From the NCBI GenBank assembly GCA_034509495.1, contig JAVGWO010000026.1, positions 5,775,083 through 5,839,082 on the forward strand: a DNA stretch of 64,000 nt, read 5' to 3'. This DNA comes from Acestrorhynchus altus (lineage: Eukaryota; Chordata; Actinopteri; Characiformes; Acestrorhynchidae). The translations under genes and the position numbers were made by a program. Below are positions 51,701 through 64,000 of the stretch, in pieces (the stretch's first letter is position 1; the number at the start of each line of letters is the position of its first letter). Below the pieces are notes generated by a model. It did no database searches. It was given only the letters and a program-made list of their open reading frames with translations, and was not told where the DNA came from.

Positions 51701-54614
51701 CCAGTACAAATAACAAGTCCAAGGACTTTTCATACACCAGACGTTGTTTTGAGGAGCAGTATAGATGGTAGTTATTAACTGTTCATTTTCAGCTTGTATT
51801 GTATTTATATTAACAATTGGAGGAACAATTTATATTTGTTTGTATAATGCCTAATAGTGATCATGTGACTTCCATAGGCGAATCATCAACAAGCACACAG
51901 ATGAGAGCCTGGGTGACTGCTCCTTCTTAAACACTTGCTTCCATATGGACACATGTAAATATGTGCACTATGAGATTGACAGCCCCCCTGAGGCTGAGGG
52001 CGGGACCCTGGGTCCTCAGGCAGGGGCTGCTGAACTGGGCCTGCATTCTGGAGATGGGGACAGCAATGTGGGGAAATTGTTTCCAGCCCAGGTGGGAAAT
52101 CCAATAAGATAATGCTTTATTAGTCCCGCAGTGGGGAAATTTAAAAAGCAGAGAAATTCACATCCATTGTGTATTTGAGAAAAGAAGAGTTGATTGTAGT
52201 TGTTGGTAGATTGAAGCTGAATACAACAATCGTTCAGATGGTTAATGGAGAATATCATCTGTAGACCAGTACTGCATTCAGGTTCAATGTGTTTGTTGTA
52301 TTTTTATGTCAAGTTTGGTGGTCTTCAGGGTATTGACTTAATGTCTTATTGAGTTTCTCACAGTCTGATGCAACTTTTAATTCTGAATTCTGTAGTCTAA
52401 CCAACTGCACTTTGATTTAGCCGTTTTTTGTTTGTTTCGGTTTTGTTTTTGATGGAGGGGGTTCAATTATCAGAAAAACACATGCATCTATCAAAATGTA
52501 TCTATGCCTAAAATTATGAATAAATGACGTCAGTCTCGTCCTCTTTTAAGAGCATGTTACATTTTGAACTATGATGATTTCATCATTGTCTATCGTCTTC
52601 TGTGTCTGCTTTAGTGGATCTGCTGTGATATCCGCTACCTGGATGTGTCCATCTTAGGAAAGTTTGCTGTAGTCATGGCTGACCCACCGTGGGACATCCA
52701 CATGGAGCTTCCATATGGAACACTAACAGATGATGAGATGAGAAAACTCAACATTCCCATTCTCCAGGATGATGGATTTCTCTTCCTCTGGGTGACTGGA
52801 AGGTATAAGAGATAACTGGTTAACACCGATATAACACATAGTTTGCTGAATTTATTAATGAAATGTCTTCTGTTACTTAGCACATTGGTACAGGTTTTAA
52901 TGAACTTTAATGAAGCAGTGTCAGATAACTTTACTTAATCATTCCTCTGTTAGAACGTCTCAGTAACATGGAGTGCTCTGTTGAATTACCCTTACTTCTG
53001 ATCGTTTAGATTTTTTTTTCTGTGAGTGAAACGTATTGGTTCAGCTTGCAACAGAAGGCAAGATTTAACAAATTTCATAATAAAAGTCCTGACGCGGATT
53101 ATACTAATACATACATAAATAACAATAATAAAGGACATTCATGTTATATTATTTTATTTGGACTACTATCCAAATAAATTCCTGTATGAAATCCCTAAAA
53201 AGTTTGAAGAATGTATTCTATTCATCTTTGTTTTAGTCATTAAAAATACATTTTTGAAAATAAATTTGAGTAACCTATGATCTCCTGAAAATATAGTATC
53301 TGGCATGTGTGGCTTTCTGTTCTAAAACAATAATGCTATGTGAAACTATGAAAACATCCCATGAAACTGGCACAGGTTTCTAAAGGTTGAACTGTGGTTG
53401 ATTTGTCTTTGTCTAGTGCTTAATACTTGAACACGGTAGTTACACTGTGGGTTTAAAATAGTGCAAAATGTGCATTCTTTCCAGCTAGGATTTTCCCATA
53501 AATAAATAAAATGTCAGGAATATGCAAGCTCTCCAAACAAAAGGTGGTTCAGCACATTTAATATATTACAAATTTGAAATTTAAATAATGTGGTTATTGT
53601 ATTCAATTAAATTATTTGTCATTTCCAGAGCTATGGAGCTTGGCAGAGAGTGTCTAAACCTCTGGGGGTAAGTGTAAATACAAGAACATATTTTTGGTCT
53701 AATATGACTCTTTACGTAATAGTAGCCATGGTATGCTCAGATTGTACTTAAAACCCTCTTTTGACACTGTGAAGATGTGAAAGATGCTGAGTTTCCAAAA
53801 TAAAATGAAACATGATTTTTAAATGGATGAGTATCACATTTGAATATTCTCACTAGATGTGTCTAGCATCACTATAAACAGCTCCATTTAATATCTTTCT
53901 GTTGTGGTTCTCTGTCTTTCTTGTCGGTTCAGATATGAGCGTGTTGATGAGATAATTTGGGTGAAGACCAACCAGCTTCAGCGAATCATTCGCACAGGCA
54001 GGACTGGGCACTGGTTGAACCATGGCAAAGAGCACTGTTTGGTGAGTTTCTGTAGTTAAGCCTGAGTTCTGTTTGTTTTTATTACCATGTTGTTGATCTT
54101 CATCTTAAATATCTATGTCATATCATATTAGGTAGGGGTGAAGGGAAACCCTCAGGGATTCAACAGAGGTCTGGACTGTGATGTGATTGTTGCAGAGGTA
54201 AACTTCAAACTATGACGTCACTTTTTTCATGATATGGTACTGTGTTTAATTTGTATTTTAAACACAAAAAATAACATGTTGGTATTCTCTTTTTATTGTT
54301 AGGTGCGTTCCACCAGTCACAAACCAGATGAGATATATGGCATGATTGAACGTTTGTCTCCTGGCACTAGGAAGATTGAACTCTTTGGGAGGCCACATAA
54401 TGTCCAACCAAACTGGTGAGCAGTTCAAGAGGTTTTAACAATTTGGCTTGCTTTTTGTGTCTTCCCTGCTGTTCCTCACTTCTGTCCTTTCTTCAATTCC
54501 AGGGTCACTCTGGGTAACCAGCTGGATGGAATTCACTTACTGGACCCTGATGTTGTAGCTCGCTTCAAGAAACGTTATCCAGATGGAGTGATCTCTAAAC
54601 CCAAAAACATGTGA
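48723..54614 (+). CDS. mettl3: METTL3, catalytic subunit of the mRNA N6-adenosine methyltransferase
   Basis: Coding exons: 48723-48825, 49585-49772, 49889-50359, 51519-51694, 51878-52091, 52615-52802, 53629-53667, 53933-54041, 54132-54197, 54303-54415, 54503-54614. The total is 1779 nt and 592 aa (human 580). It starts MSDTWSSIQAHKKQLDSLRE, the known METTL3 N-terminus that binds WTAP. Two CCCH zinc fingers are complete: C289/C297/C307/H311 and C326/C332/C338/H342. The methyltransferase domain has the catalytic DPPW motif at residues 407-410, then MELPYGTLTDDEM, the NLWGYERVDEIIWVKTNQ segment, the GRTGHWLNHGKEHCLVG block, the SHKPDEIYGMIE loop and NQLDGIHL near the end. With METTL14 it methylates adenosine in the DRACH context using S-adenosylmethionine, in the nucleus. 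A Ser/Thr-rich run and a basic patch (EKKGRTNKGK) lie between the N-terminus and the fingers. No damage is seen. Confidence 0.98.
48880..49050. repeat. GATA/GATG/GGTA mixed tetranucleotide tract in mettl3 intron 1
   Basis: A degenerate array of GATA, GATG, GGTA and GACA units about 170 bp long, starting 55 bp after the first donor. Confidence 0.85.
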
Positions 54615-54712
54615 AGAACATTGACACACATGATGAAGCATTTTCAGAGACCATCATATAAAGACTACATTTCTCTAGTCTGTGAACTGTTTTGTATTAC
54701 TGTTATGTTTTT

Positions 54713-54718
54713 AATAAA
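54713..54718 (+). terminator. mettl3 poly(A) signal
   Basis: AATAAA (in TTTTTAATAAAACAG), 99 bases after the stop codon. Confidence 0.7.
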
Positions 54719-54739
54719 ACAGCTGGGTGACAGATTTTG

Positions 54740-55655
54740 AGAACTCTTTTTAATTGCAAAAATGGCACATACAGATTATAAAATGAGACAAAGACCTCAT
54801 AGAGCGTTGAGTACACTGTTTACAACCCTTATTTATACCTGTGAATTTTGTCTAAAATTGATCAAACCAAAATTCTTATTTAGACATTTTCAATTTTAAT
54901 AGTTAAAAATGTAGTGAAATGTAATTGTGGCATAAACTCTCGATCTTTGTTTTCTGTGGATCAGATTTATTTTTTAGGTTTGCAAAAACTGTACACATTT
55001 ATACAAAAAAAGGATGTATAAAACGTCTGAATAATGTTAAACTGATTTATAAGGTTATAGAAATCTTGGGTTTTGACTTGTCATAATAGTCACTAACATT
55101 TACAGTACTCTAGAACAAAAGCACACCTGCTCTGATGGCACTACAAAATGTAGTTATAATACAAAGAATTAAGCATTCAAAACTGCTAATAGATTTTAAC
55201 ACCTTGGGTCTGCATATGAAACCATCTGAGCTCTATGTCAGTATGATAGGCAAAAAGAAAAGAGCACTTGTAAAAAAAAAAATCAAATAGACATCTACCT
55301 CCTTTTGAAAGTGTGATTAGCAGTTAGGTTTTTGAGCAAGAAAGAACAAAAGCAGTACTTTTTGTTGGTAAAAATGAAGGTTTGACAAATTCTGAATAAT
55401 CTACCACGAACAGGCATGGTAGATTGGTAGTGGAAACTGAAGAATGCACATCAGCTTAACACTCGGACGCAGTTCTGTGAACAAATTTATAACTGTCTTT
55501 GTTTCTGTATTTAGAAGGGATCATCATTTGAGTGCATAATGAGACATTGGAACCTGTATCTTTCAGTCCACATTCCATCACCTCTGATGACGCCCTCTTA
55601 TAGTCTCTCCTTACAGTTCATAACTTGGGGGTCAGGGTTCATTTTCAGAACATGG
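54740..55655. other. Intergenic or convergent 3' UTR between mettl3 and the next gene
   Basis: AT-rich and non-coding. It lies between two convergent genes, so it probably holds the 3' UTR of the minus-strand gene whose stop is at 55659. Confidence 0.4.
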
Positions 55656-55658
55656 GGG

Positions 55659-56615
55659 TTAATATGTGGCATCCACTGCATTGATGTTGCTGTCCATCTG
55701 GTGTCTGAAAGAGACCCGGGCCTTCTGGGAAAAATACACCTGTGGGCTCCCACTGTCACCATCACTGCTTGTAGATGTTGTTGAAGAGAGACGCAGCTTC
55801 AGTTCCTCACTTGGTACTGCCGGTTCTTAAAGAGAGAATTGCATTTGAATGTTAGAACCAGAGAAAATACAAAGGGCTAATATTTCTTTCTTTCTAGTAA
55901 TGGATTGGGTCGATCACTGATCCTGAACCTGCTGAACAATTGTACTGTGTTTGATAATGTAGCAGAGAACCCAAAATACATTTGAACTATTATAAATACA
56001 GCTCTACAGTATAGTGGCTGAGTTCAGACCTGGTATATGAATCATATTTTCAACTGTCAACCATTTATTACTTAAAATATCACAAACAGCAAGTGTGTCA
56101 TAATGTACCACCATATTTATAAAAAGCCTATTTCATCAACTAACAGTACTGAAAGATTAGCAGCTGTGTTCACTGTTTGACTAATGCTAGGTTAGCCTAA
56201 ATTTTTTTTTTTTTTATAACCACTTCTTCCTTGTCAGAGTCAAAATGGGCCAACTACAGGGTACCACATACACACATACACCCAGTTAGTATGACCAGTT
56301 CCCCTACCACATGTATTTTTTGGGGTGAGAGGAAATCCTCCAGTACACAAGGAGACCACCCCAAGCTCACAGAGAGTGGGTGACTGGGGTGGTATTTAAA
56401 AGTTTGCTCATTTATTCATCAAATTAATCTACAATGTACTTCATTATTAAATTGTTCAATAATGAAAGTCTATAATTAACCATAATCTTAAGGTGAAACC
56501 CACAGCAGAGGTCTCTCACCTGTCTCAGGGGGGCAATGTCTCTTGCATTTGTCTTTGCAGCGCCTGTAGAAGGGGAAGCACAGGAGCACCTTCACACCCA
56601 TTCCTCCAGAGGGAG
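55659..56615 (-). CDS. 3'-terminal two exons of an unidentified gene, probably a membrane protein cytoplasmic tail
   Basis: On the minus strand, exon 56615-56520 follows a strong acceptor (CTTATCCCTCAG) and ends at a GTGAGA donor. Exon 55825-55659 follows a TCTCTTTAAG acceptor and runs to a TAA. The phases fit (phase 1 junction forming Glu), and together they encode about 86 residues. The first part, GMGVKVLLCFPFYRRCKDKCKRHC, is a short hydrophobic stretch followed by basic and Cys-rich residues, like the end of a transmembrane helix with a palmitoylatable tail. The rest is Ser/Thr-rich, then SPQVYFSQKARVSFRHQM, with C-terminus DATY. I do not recognise the family. The earlier exons should lie to the right, but none was identified with confidence. 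Confidence 0.5.
56205..56400. repeat. Copy of the 9560-type dispersed repeat
   Basis: ATAACCACTTCTTCCTTGTC, CCCCTACCACATGTATTTTT and GGAAATCCTCCAGTACACAAG follow the same block order. It lies in the intron between the two exons of the unidentified gene. Confidence 0.65.
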
Positions 56616-57211
56616 CTGAGGGATAAGAAGACAGAGAAGTGTTTAAAATTTCATTTCAAAGATTTGTGTAAAAAATGCTGGATCTTTCAAACTGATGTTT
56701 CCTTTGATTTTAACTCAAATTTAATTGGTTTGAGTGAATGAGACCCAGCAGGACAACCATTTCCATTTAATGGTCATATTATCATATCAACCACCACTGA
56801 TTATAGCCATTGTTGTATCGAAGACAACAGTGTTTAAGTGTAAATGGGCATAATCTAATCTAATTACCCCACTGCTACAGTTTCTTACAGTCAGAACTGT
56901 CCAGCGCTCACTAATCCAGTGAAGCAACGACGTCAGTGGGCCAGACAGATGATCTGCTAAACCCTTGAGTGGCATTAGCCAATCAAGCAGGTCATGTTCT
57001 CATATCAGACATGCAAATCGCTTTATGATACAATTACAGACAGTGAAAGGCACTTCTAACTGTTATTGACAACCAGTAGGTCATAATAATGCAGGCAGTA
57101 CCTAGATATATGTATTCCAGAGTGTTTTCAAATGATAATATATATACAGAAATTACAAGTGTGTTACATCAGGAGAAAATTAGGTTTGTCCAGCATATTT
57201 ACACCTGATTC

Positions 57212-57216
<5 letters not shown>

Positions 57217-57277
<61 letters not shown>
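57217..57277. repeat. (GT)n microsatellite
   Basis: About 30 GT units. Confidence 0.95.
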
Positions 57278-57899
57278 CTGTGATTTTTATACATTGTGTT
57301 TATATTATGGCACCAACATCATAATGTCTTTTTGCATATATTACACATGGAAACATTCAATAATTCTGCAATACAAGCTTCATGCTATGTGTTACCACAA
57401 TAACACCTATTCTACTAATTTTAATGGTAAGGAAAGATCCTACACTGATAGATGCTGGATGCACTAAGATATTCCAGTGTCATTTTATTTGAGTTATTAT
57501 TTCACAGAAAATAATGATACTTTTATTTGAATGTGAGTTTTGCCTGCTCTAATCCAGTCATATATACACTGATACCCATTCACATGCCTGTATAATGTTC
57601 AAACATGAATCACAAACCAGTTGTACTTGTTTATGTTTAAAACAACTATCAGGTTACATGGCAGCTGCAGGGCTTTCTTTCCCCCCCCCAGATATTTTTT
57701 TCTCTCATTCACTAATTCTCAAGCCTGTGTAAACAAGACTGCTCTTTTAGTCAAAAAACCAACAGAATGGATTGAGTTCATGTAGATACTGCATATTTTC
57801 TATGTAATACATATGTACTAATATTACGTAATGTGCAGTTCATGACAGTTCATAAAAATCTATTCCATGAATAACATTACATTTAAGATCATAAATCAG

Positions 57900-58345
57900 G
57901 CATAGGCAATCCTTTTCATGCTCTAACACGTACGATGCCTCATAGTCAACAGGTGAGTTGAGTCAGGTACACTTGAGCAAGAAAACCACAAAGCTGTGCA
58001 GGAGTATGGTACTCCAGGGCCACAGTTGCCTACCCATGTCATACATGCATAAGATAATGTTAATTATTGACATTCCAGCAACAATATTTCTCTTTTTTTC
58101 TCTATAACTGGATAGGAGGTATAATTCTCTGACATTGCAATGTCAGAAAATAATGACAGATTAGATTATTTTGTTATGATTTTAAAGGTACAGTGGACAA
58201 CTACCATCTAGTCTAGTTCAGGGGTAGTTTGTGCTTTTCCTGCTCAAGAACACCTGATTCATCTGTTAATTTACAGGTTGAGTCTGTTAGAGCAGGGAAA
58301 TCAACAAACTGGCACTCCAGTACTGGATCGCCTACCCCTGGTCTT
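57900..58345. repeat. Two copies of the palindromic fish repeat family
   Basis: Copy one runs from CAGGCATAGGCAATCC to GGCCACAGTTGCCTACCC. Copy two runs from TTCAGGGGTAGTTTGTGC to GGATCGCCTACCCCTGG. Each has inverted ends and an interior of the ACACCTGATTC..GCAGGGAAA type. Confidence 0.6.
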
Positions 58346-61266
58346 GTTGGTAAACAATAAACGGAGCTCTTTTCTTGAATTTTTAATATTTAAATAGTCC
58401 AAAACTGTGTTTGGCCTAAAATCAGACTGAAGCATTTTACGCTGGATGGGCATATTTTTCTTTGTTTAACATTAAATCTCAAATCTGAATTTTGGCCAAA
58501 AACATACTATTAGATCACTTTTTCAGATAGTTGCTCCACTAGTCTACCACTATCGAAATGACATAAACACTCAGAGAACAAATATAGGTTAATTAGAAAA
58601 TAAAACAGCTGTATTTTTATTGTACATTTAGAGACCCCAGTTCCTATGACCACCAATGTATAGCTGTAAGAAAAAATATGAGTGAGTATCTCCACAATTA
58701 GCCATTTCACACCAAACCACTCCAAATGTCTTTGTTATTTTGATGATGAAAATATTAACTTTTGAAAAATCAGTGGAATTCCCATTTAATCCAGATGAGT
58801 CCCCATTCAAATATTCATTATCTCTCTTTCTGCCTCTCTCTCTCTCCAGTGTGTTCCTCCAGCTACCCCATACCTCGCAGTTATGAGGTAAACTTTCATG
58901 AGCCTGGCAGTTTTCTCACACTGCTGATAATCTGGCACCTGATCAAGTCAACTCAGTTCCAGCCCACAAAAAAAACCCTTCTAAGACAATGTCTGTTCCC
59001 CTTAAACACACACAATGGCAATTGTGTTTCATTGTGACTGATGTGTTATTTCTAAACAATATAAAACAGTATTCATGCATTTGCAGCTTGGCAAGCACTC
59101 AGTACAGACTACAGTTGTGGGACCAGTAGTGAGGAGCTTTTTGTGGTTCTTGGAAACTGTAAAAGCAACAATGACTTCAATCTGACCAGCATAAATGCAT
59201 ATAAACCCTTTTGGTACTGGCTTAACCATTTAGAGTGTATTGTGAAGGTGTTTATAGTAACTATGGGTGAAAATCTGCAGATGTCTTATGGAGCCTCCTG
59301 TGGGCCTGTACATCTTCAACTGTTGTAAACATTATATATGTGTCTGTTACAGTGTCTGTACACAGTGTGCTTAGAATTACTCAGTACAGATGGATATGCA
59401 TGCCTATGTTAATGTGTTTTACACTTAAATAAATAATAGTTTTTGGACCACAGATCCATGTTCTTACAGTCATCACCTGGAAGAACTACATATCTGTGGA
59501 GACATTCTCCAGTGTGACTCGAAGAGAATGTAGCCCTGTGCTGTATTTACATTGTAATTGTGAAATACTCAAGCTTTAACTGTAAATGTGTTTGTCACTG
59601 GATCAAGCTTGCCCCCTGAGCTTACTGGGAGAACACAATGTTCGAGGGATTTTCTCCAAGAGCTTTCCCATTTATGGAGCCCCAAAGCAGTAGTAAAATC
59701 GCATTAATGTTTAAGATTAAGATTAAGAGTTATTGCCCTTATAAAGCAAATGGAATTTTTGCATTACAATCTAGGCATATGTTTGGAAACATGATTATTC
59801 TTTGATATTACATGAACATGTTATGATTAATGAGCCGATAGGAACGATCCAAAATGACTCTGAAGATATTTTTAAACTGTCTGACTGACTTCGCACCCTT
59901 TCTGTAAAAAACCCTCCTGATCATTTTGGAGATATTTTTTCTTACAACAGCAGTGAAACACATTCCTAGGCCAACTGGAACAAATAACCACTTTTAATGC
60001 CATTCTTCTTACTCGCACCAGTACAGCCGATGCAAACTCATAACATCACTCCTTGTCACACCTTTAATTGAACACAGACACCGATAATGTTGTGTAGATT
60101 GTATCCTCAATGATGAGGAACTGTAGGCCCTTGTTCTTTCTGCCTGTAGCAGCATTCCCTGGCAGCACTCAGGAGGGATATCATGCAGAACAGATGAGAG
60201 TGAGGGTTAAATAAGTCTCAAACCAGGACTTAGGGGCCAGAGAGATGCAGTTTTTCTCCTTCTCTATGTTGTGTTTTTGTGACTCAAGGTTCTAGACCAG
60301 AATCCCAGGATGACGTGGGAATCCTGCAGGCCTGTGTTAAGTTGTTTTGCTGCTCAAGTGGTCATTTACTTAAAAAAACCAATGGCATGTTAGAGGCCTT
60401 CCACAAACAGGATCTTTTTGGGACTACACACTGTAGCTTGTCCATGTTCTTGCACTTAAACATTAGAAAAAGCTACATATCTGCTCCTGCATGTTTTGAT
60501 TCTTTCGTGAGTTAAGTAAACATAAGTGACAGAATTTAACTTGATCTTTTCCAAGCAGTTCTCCAAGGTTTACTCACGACACATGGACACACCTCTGCTC
60601 CCTCATGTAGGCCTGGCATTTGCTGAGAACCCCAAGACAAGTCCCACTGGTTACTCATACTTTATATGTGGTTAAACATTGTACTACATATGTTCTATGT
60701 ACTTATTGCAGCAGTATAAAAATGTGCTCAGGTCTGAACTGTCTAAACCCCTAACATTTCCAAATTGTGCTCTTTGGAGATATGCTTTAACCTTTCTCAT
60801 GGAAATGTATTTTTACAAATAAGACAAAGTGAATAAGTTTTTTTCAGTTTAAAAAACCTCTACATGACCTCTACATTGTATCTGTAAAGAGCTTCTTTCT
60901 GTGGTTCGGCCACTAATATACTACACATGCTAAATAAAACCAAGTACATTCTTAAGCTTTCTAAGAACTAAATTACAATTCATATCTATATCCACATTAA
61001 ATGTGTGGCTGTGGTTACAAACAAATTTCTGGAGATGCAAGCATGTGGCTTTGTTCCTGCTTTGACCCCTCTGAGTCAGGGCACTGTGCCCAGCTCTCAG
61101 TGCCCAGTGATGCTGCTGCCATTTCACATTAATAAGTTCAGACAATCTGGTCTAGTGAAAAAGTCCCTGAAGAACTGTAAGTATATTTATAACTAAAGGT
61201 CTTTCAGAAAGTCTCTTATTCTATAATATCATCAATTCTATTTGAGGTATAGTATTGTTTGCATAG
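58346..61266. other. No gene recognised
   Basis: AT-rich DNA. The segment at about 59830-59960 (ATGAGCCGATAGGAACGATCC) is a diverged relative of the centre of the 62.5-63.8 kb element (ATGAGCCAATAGAAATTCTCC at about 63093). A 45-bp splice-flanked segment on the minus strand at about 60577-60621 could be an exon of the unidentified gene, but its phase does not join the known exons directly. Confidence 0.4.
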
Positions 61267-61267
<1 letters not shown>

Positions 61268-61364
<97 letters not shown>

Positions 61365-61379
61365 TAGATAGATAGATAC
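61268..61379. repeat. (TA)n followed by (GATA)n
   Basis: About 46 TA units and then four GATA units. It is the longest TA tract in the window. Confidence 0.96.
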
Positions 61380-62467
61380 ACTTCAATACAAATTCGTTAG
61401 CACTGTGGGAGAGCTGGCTTAGCCATGCATGATGAAATATTCCACACTAGTGGCATTTCCCTTTCTCCATGGATTCTTTGGTAAAGGCATTGTTATTTAT
61501 GATGTCGTCAGCTCACATGAATTACAGAAGTTCAAGAAATTGTGCAATTGAGTTATATTGGTTTTGGGTTTTCTCACATTCAGCAAGTGCCTCCCTCACA
61601 TACTCACTGCATTGTATGAGAGAGTGTCAATGCAAAGAACAATATTAATGTACATTTTTTTGCCTGTTTAAACAATTCTTCTCTATGACAGAAAAAAATG
61701 GATTCTACTATTGTTAATATTTACAACAATGCAATAATGAATGTATTGTGTATATATAGTGTTAGTTAATGTGTATATACTCTATTTATATATTTACACA
61801 TATATTTTTTCTTTCACTAATGAGAAGGATTTGCACATGCGTTTTTCACACACCATTGTAATGTGATGTGACAATAAATATGATTTGATTTTGTTTTTAA
61901 AGTTCCCTTCTTGCTGAGAGTGTTATGCACACTAAACATTAAACAGTTGAGATGTAAATCAAGGTCAAACTTTGCAAGCCTGAAATGGAGCATTATCTAA
62001 TAATAACAAGTGAGAAGAATTGCAATACTCAAGGCACTTGAATAAGTCGACAAGTGATTTGCAGAGTCCTCTGCTGCCAGCATGATCTACTGCCAAATAT
62101 AAGGAAATTTATAATCCTGAGAATTGAGTTCTGTGGGTTTGTTAGAGCAGGAAAATGCTTAAAGGAATATAAAATAAGGAATCTTGGACCACTGCTTTAT
62201 AAATCAAACTCAAGATATTTATGTACTAAGATATTTATGAAATACAAGTTGGATGCAAAATATTTTTGTGCTATACCATATGTTTTAATCTGTGTTATAT
62301 ACAAAATGTAGTATGAACAAAAATATACCACAGAAATATAACAGTCTTTCACTGAAAATTTTTAATTGCTCTTGCAATGATTCAGGTCCTAATATCATGT
62401 TATTGTGGTCTGGGCAGTCTAATCACAGTGTTTTTAGTTTATAACCACAACCCCATTATTCAACAGA

Positions 62468-63812
62468 GATGGGCAATATGACGAAACATGTCTAAGTATA
62501 TATTGCATATCTCAGACAAACACTGAACAACCTCAAATTTTGCAAAACACTTGTAGGTCCATTTTTTGCTGTTTGGTATATCTTATATCTAGCAGTTTAC
62601 AATCTGAAAGGGTTTCCTTTTTTTTCTTCTCCTGCAAAACAGGCGTTTTGGAGACTTTTATCAAGTAACAGGGTTCTTTGAGTGATGCCAAAGAAGAACC
62701 ATTTTTAGTACCCTACAGAACCATGTTTTGTAAAAGAGATCTATGAATGTGAAGAGCCATTTAAAGTTCACACCCAAAAAGTGTAACTGGATACAAAAGT
62801 GGTTCTCTGGCATCACTCAAAGAATCCTTTGTTGCAACTTTTTTTTATAAGAAAAAAACACAGATTTCTACATTGCTTACATTTATTCAGACAATTTCTG
62901 AATGAATGAACTACAAAAGAACTATGATAAACCATAGATAAAACCCAGCTATGCTTTTCACACATTTCCTCATGGACATTTAGTTTTTTAACATAAACAG
63001 AAAACTTTGCTGTTTGTATATGAAATTGAAATAAAATGTATGTACTGATGTAAAATGTATGAAATCTGATGTCAGAACATTGTATTAAATGAATGAGCCA
63101 ATAGAAATTCTCCAAATTGACTTAATAGTATTTTTACATTGACTGAAAGTTAAGAATATTTCCTCTCTTGCAAAGTTGCTCTAGGAGACTAAATTCCATT
63201 ACAAAATGTATGTGTGTAAAAGGATTGTGCAATACATAGCTGGACTTTACCTCTTCTATAGCCAGGCGAATTTTTGTAGTTCAGTTATTGGGAAATTGTC
63301 TGAATAAACCTAAGCAATGTAGAAATCTTCGTTTTTTCTTTACAAAAATAAAGGTGCTACCCAGAGAACCACCTTTGATTCCAGTTACACTTTTTTGGTG
63401 CAAACTTTAAACTTCACGTTCACAGATCTCTTCTACAAAACATGGTTCTGTAGGGAACCAAAAGTGATTCTTCTATGGCATCACTCAAAGAACCCTTTTT
63501 AGAGCTTTTATTTATCAAATCTCCAAAGGGCCTGCTTTACGGGAAAAGGACAAAACCTCACCTTCAATTGACATCAACAAAAAATATAAGTAATTCTGAC
63601 GTATTTCTATTAAGCGATTCATTCTGCAATACTGACCCAATGTAAAGGCGATTGTAGAATGTAAAGTGCCTAATATAAGATATGCCAAAAAGTGAAAAAC
63701 AACAACAAAAATAAACATACAAGAATATTTTCAGAATATACAGTTGTACAGAGTTTGCCAAGTCCTGAGATATGCAGTATATACTAAAAAAAAAGTTGTC
63801 ATATTGCCCAAA
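62468..63812. mobile_element. Long-inverted-repeat non-autonomous DNA element, about 1.35 kb
   Basis: The outer ends TGGGCAATATGAC (left) and GTCATATTGCCCA (right) are exact inverted repeats. Inside them, matching blocks run inward in mirror order: TATATTGCATATCTCAG; ATATCTTATAT; CTGCAAAACAGGCGTTTTGGAG versus GTAAAGCAGGCCCTTTGGAG; GGGTTCTTTGAGTGATGCCA; CTACAGAACCATGTTTTGTA; AAAGTGTAACTGG; ATTTCTACATTGCTTA; TTTATTCAGACAATTTC. The left arm is about 62468-62950 and the right arm about 63236-63812, around a spacer of about 285 bp. The right arm carries about 110 bp not present in the left. No protein is encoded. The superfamily is unknown; the ends resemble the GGGCGATATGG-type termini at 36.2 and 36.9 kb. 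Confidence 0.8.
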
Positions 63813-64000
63813 GAGCCTTGTGTTATATTTTTTTTGCATTTTTATGACTCAAAGGCAGATAAAAACATGCAATATGACATGAATTTAAATAGAAAACATA
63901 TAAACTATATTTTGCATGCAATTTGGATATAAATATATTGAATTTGATTTATAAAACAATGCTCCAGGATTCCTCATTTCCCCACTCTTACAAACCCACA

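Noticed and set aside
58849..58888. Possible plus-strand mini-exon after a CTCTCTCTCTCCAG acceptor-like tract, ending at GAG|GTAAAC
   Set aside because: Only about 40 bp, no recognisable protein and no neighbouring exons in a matching phase; the pyrimidine run is a simple repeat.
60577..60621. Possible 45-bp minus-strand exon with an EGF-like C-x8-C spacing
   Set aside because: The splice sites look fair, but the phase does not join the 56615-56520 exon, and no neighbouring exon completes an EGF domain.

Overview
The window is vertebrate nuclear DNA, almost certainly from a ray-finned (teleost) fish. Spliced genes are separated by AT-rich non-coding DNA that is full of long microsatellites, decayed Tc1-like, piggyBac and Ty3/gypsy-type transposons, a TRIM/NLR-type B30.2 pseudogene and palindromic non-autonomous elements. 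There is no bacterial-style operon, CRISPR array or phage gene. Four protein-coding genes can be read exon by exon with consistent splice phases, and the last two exons of a fifth are visible.

Layout. 0-5 kb: debris of a minus-strand Ty3/gypsy-like retrotransposon and a broken PRY-SPRY pseudogene. 7.3-14.9 kb, minus strand: bcl6b, a BTB/POZ zinc-finger repressor (10 coding exons, about 570 aa, two upstream non-coding exons). 15-25.4 kb: intergenic, with a 34-bp minisatellite, several microsatellites, a palindromic element and a Tc1-like remnant. 25.5-37.4 kb, plus strand: trip6, a zyxin-family LIM adaptor, with a CpG-rich promoter/5' region and 9 coding exons (574 aa). 37.4-43 kb: intergenic, with dispersed repeats and a Tc1-like remnant. 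43.1-43.9 kb, minus strand: a two-exon preprosomatostatin gene (102 aa) whose C-terminal 14 residues are TGCRNFFWKTFTSC. 44-48.6 kb: intergenic, with a piggyBac transposase remnant. 48.7-54.6 kb, plus strand: mettl3, the catalytic m6A RNA methyltransferase subunit (11 exons, 592 aa). 55.7-56.6 kb, minus strand: the 3' exons of an unidentified gene. 57-64 kb: no gene recognised; a 1.35-kb long-inverted-repeat element lies near the right edge.

These genes do not form a pathway. BCL6B is a nuclear repressor, TRIP6 a focal-adhesion and nuclear shuttling adaptor, somatostatin a secreted peptide hormone, and METTL3 an mRNA modification enzyme. What links the first three is ancestry. In human, SST, BCL6 and LPP lie close together on 3q27-q28. 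Here their paralogues (a divergent sst, bcl6b and trip6) are also clustered, as expected for a sister region from the early vertebrate genome duplications. This conserved block is the most interesting feature. It also suggests the somatostatin gene is not the ordinary sst1 but one of the fish-specific paralogues, probably the one called SS5.
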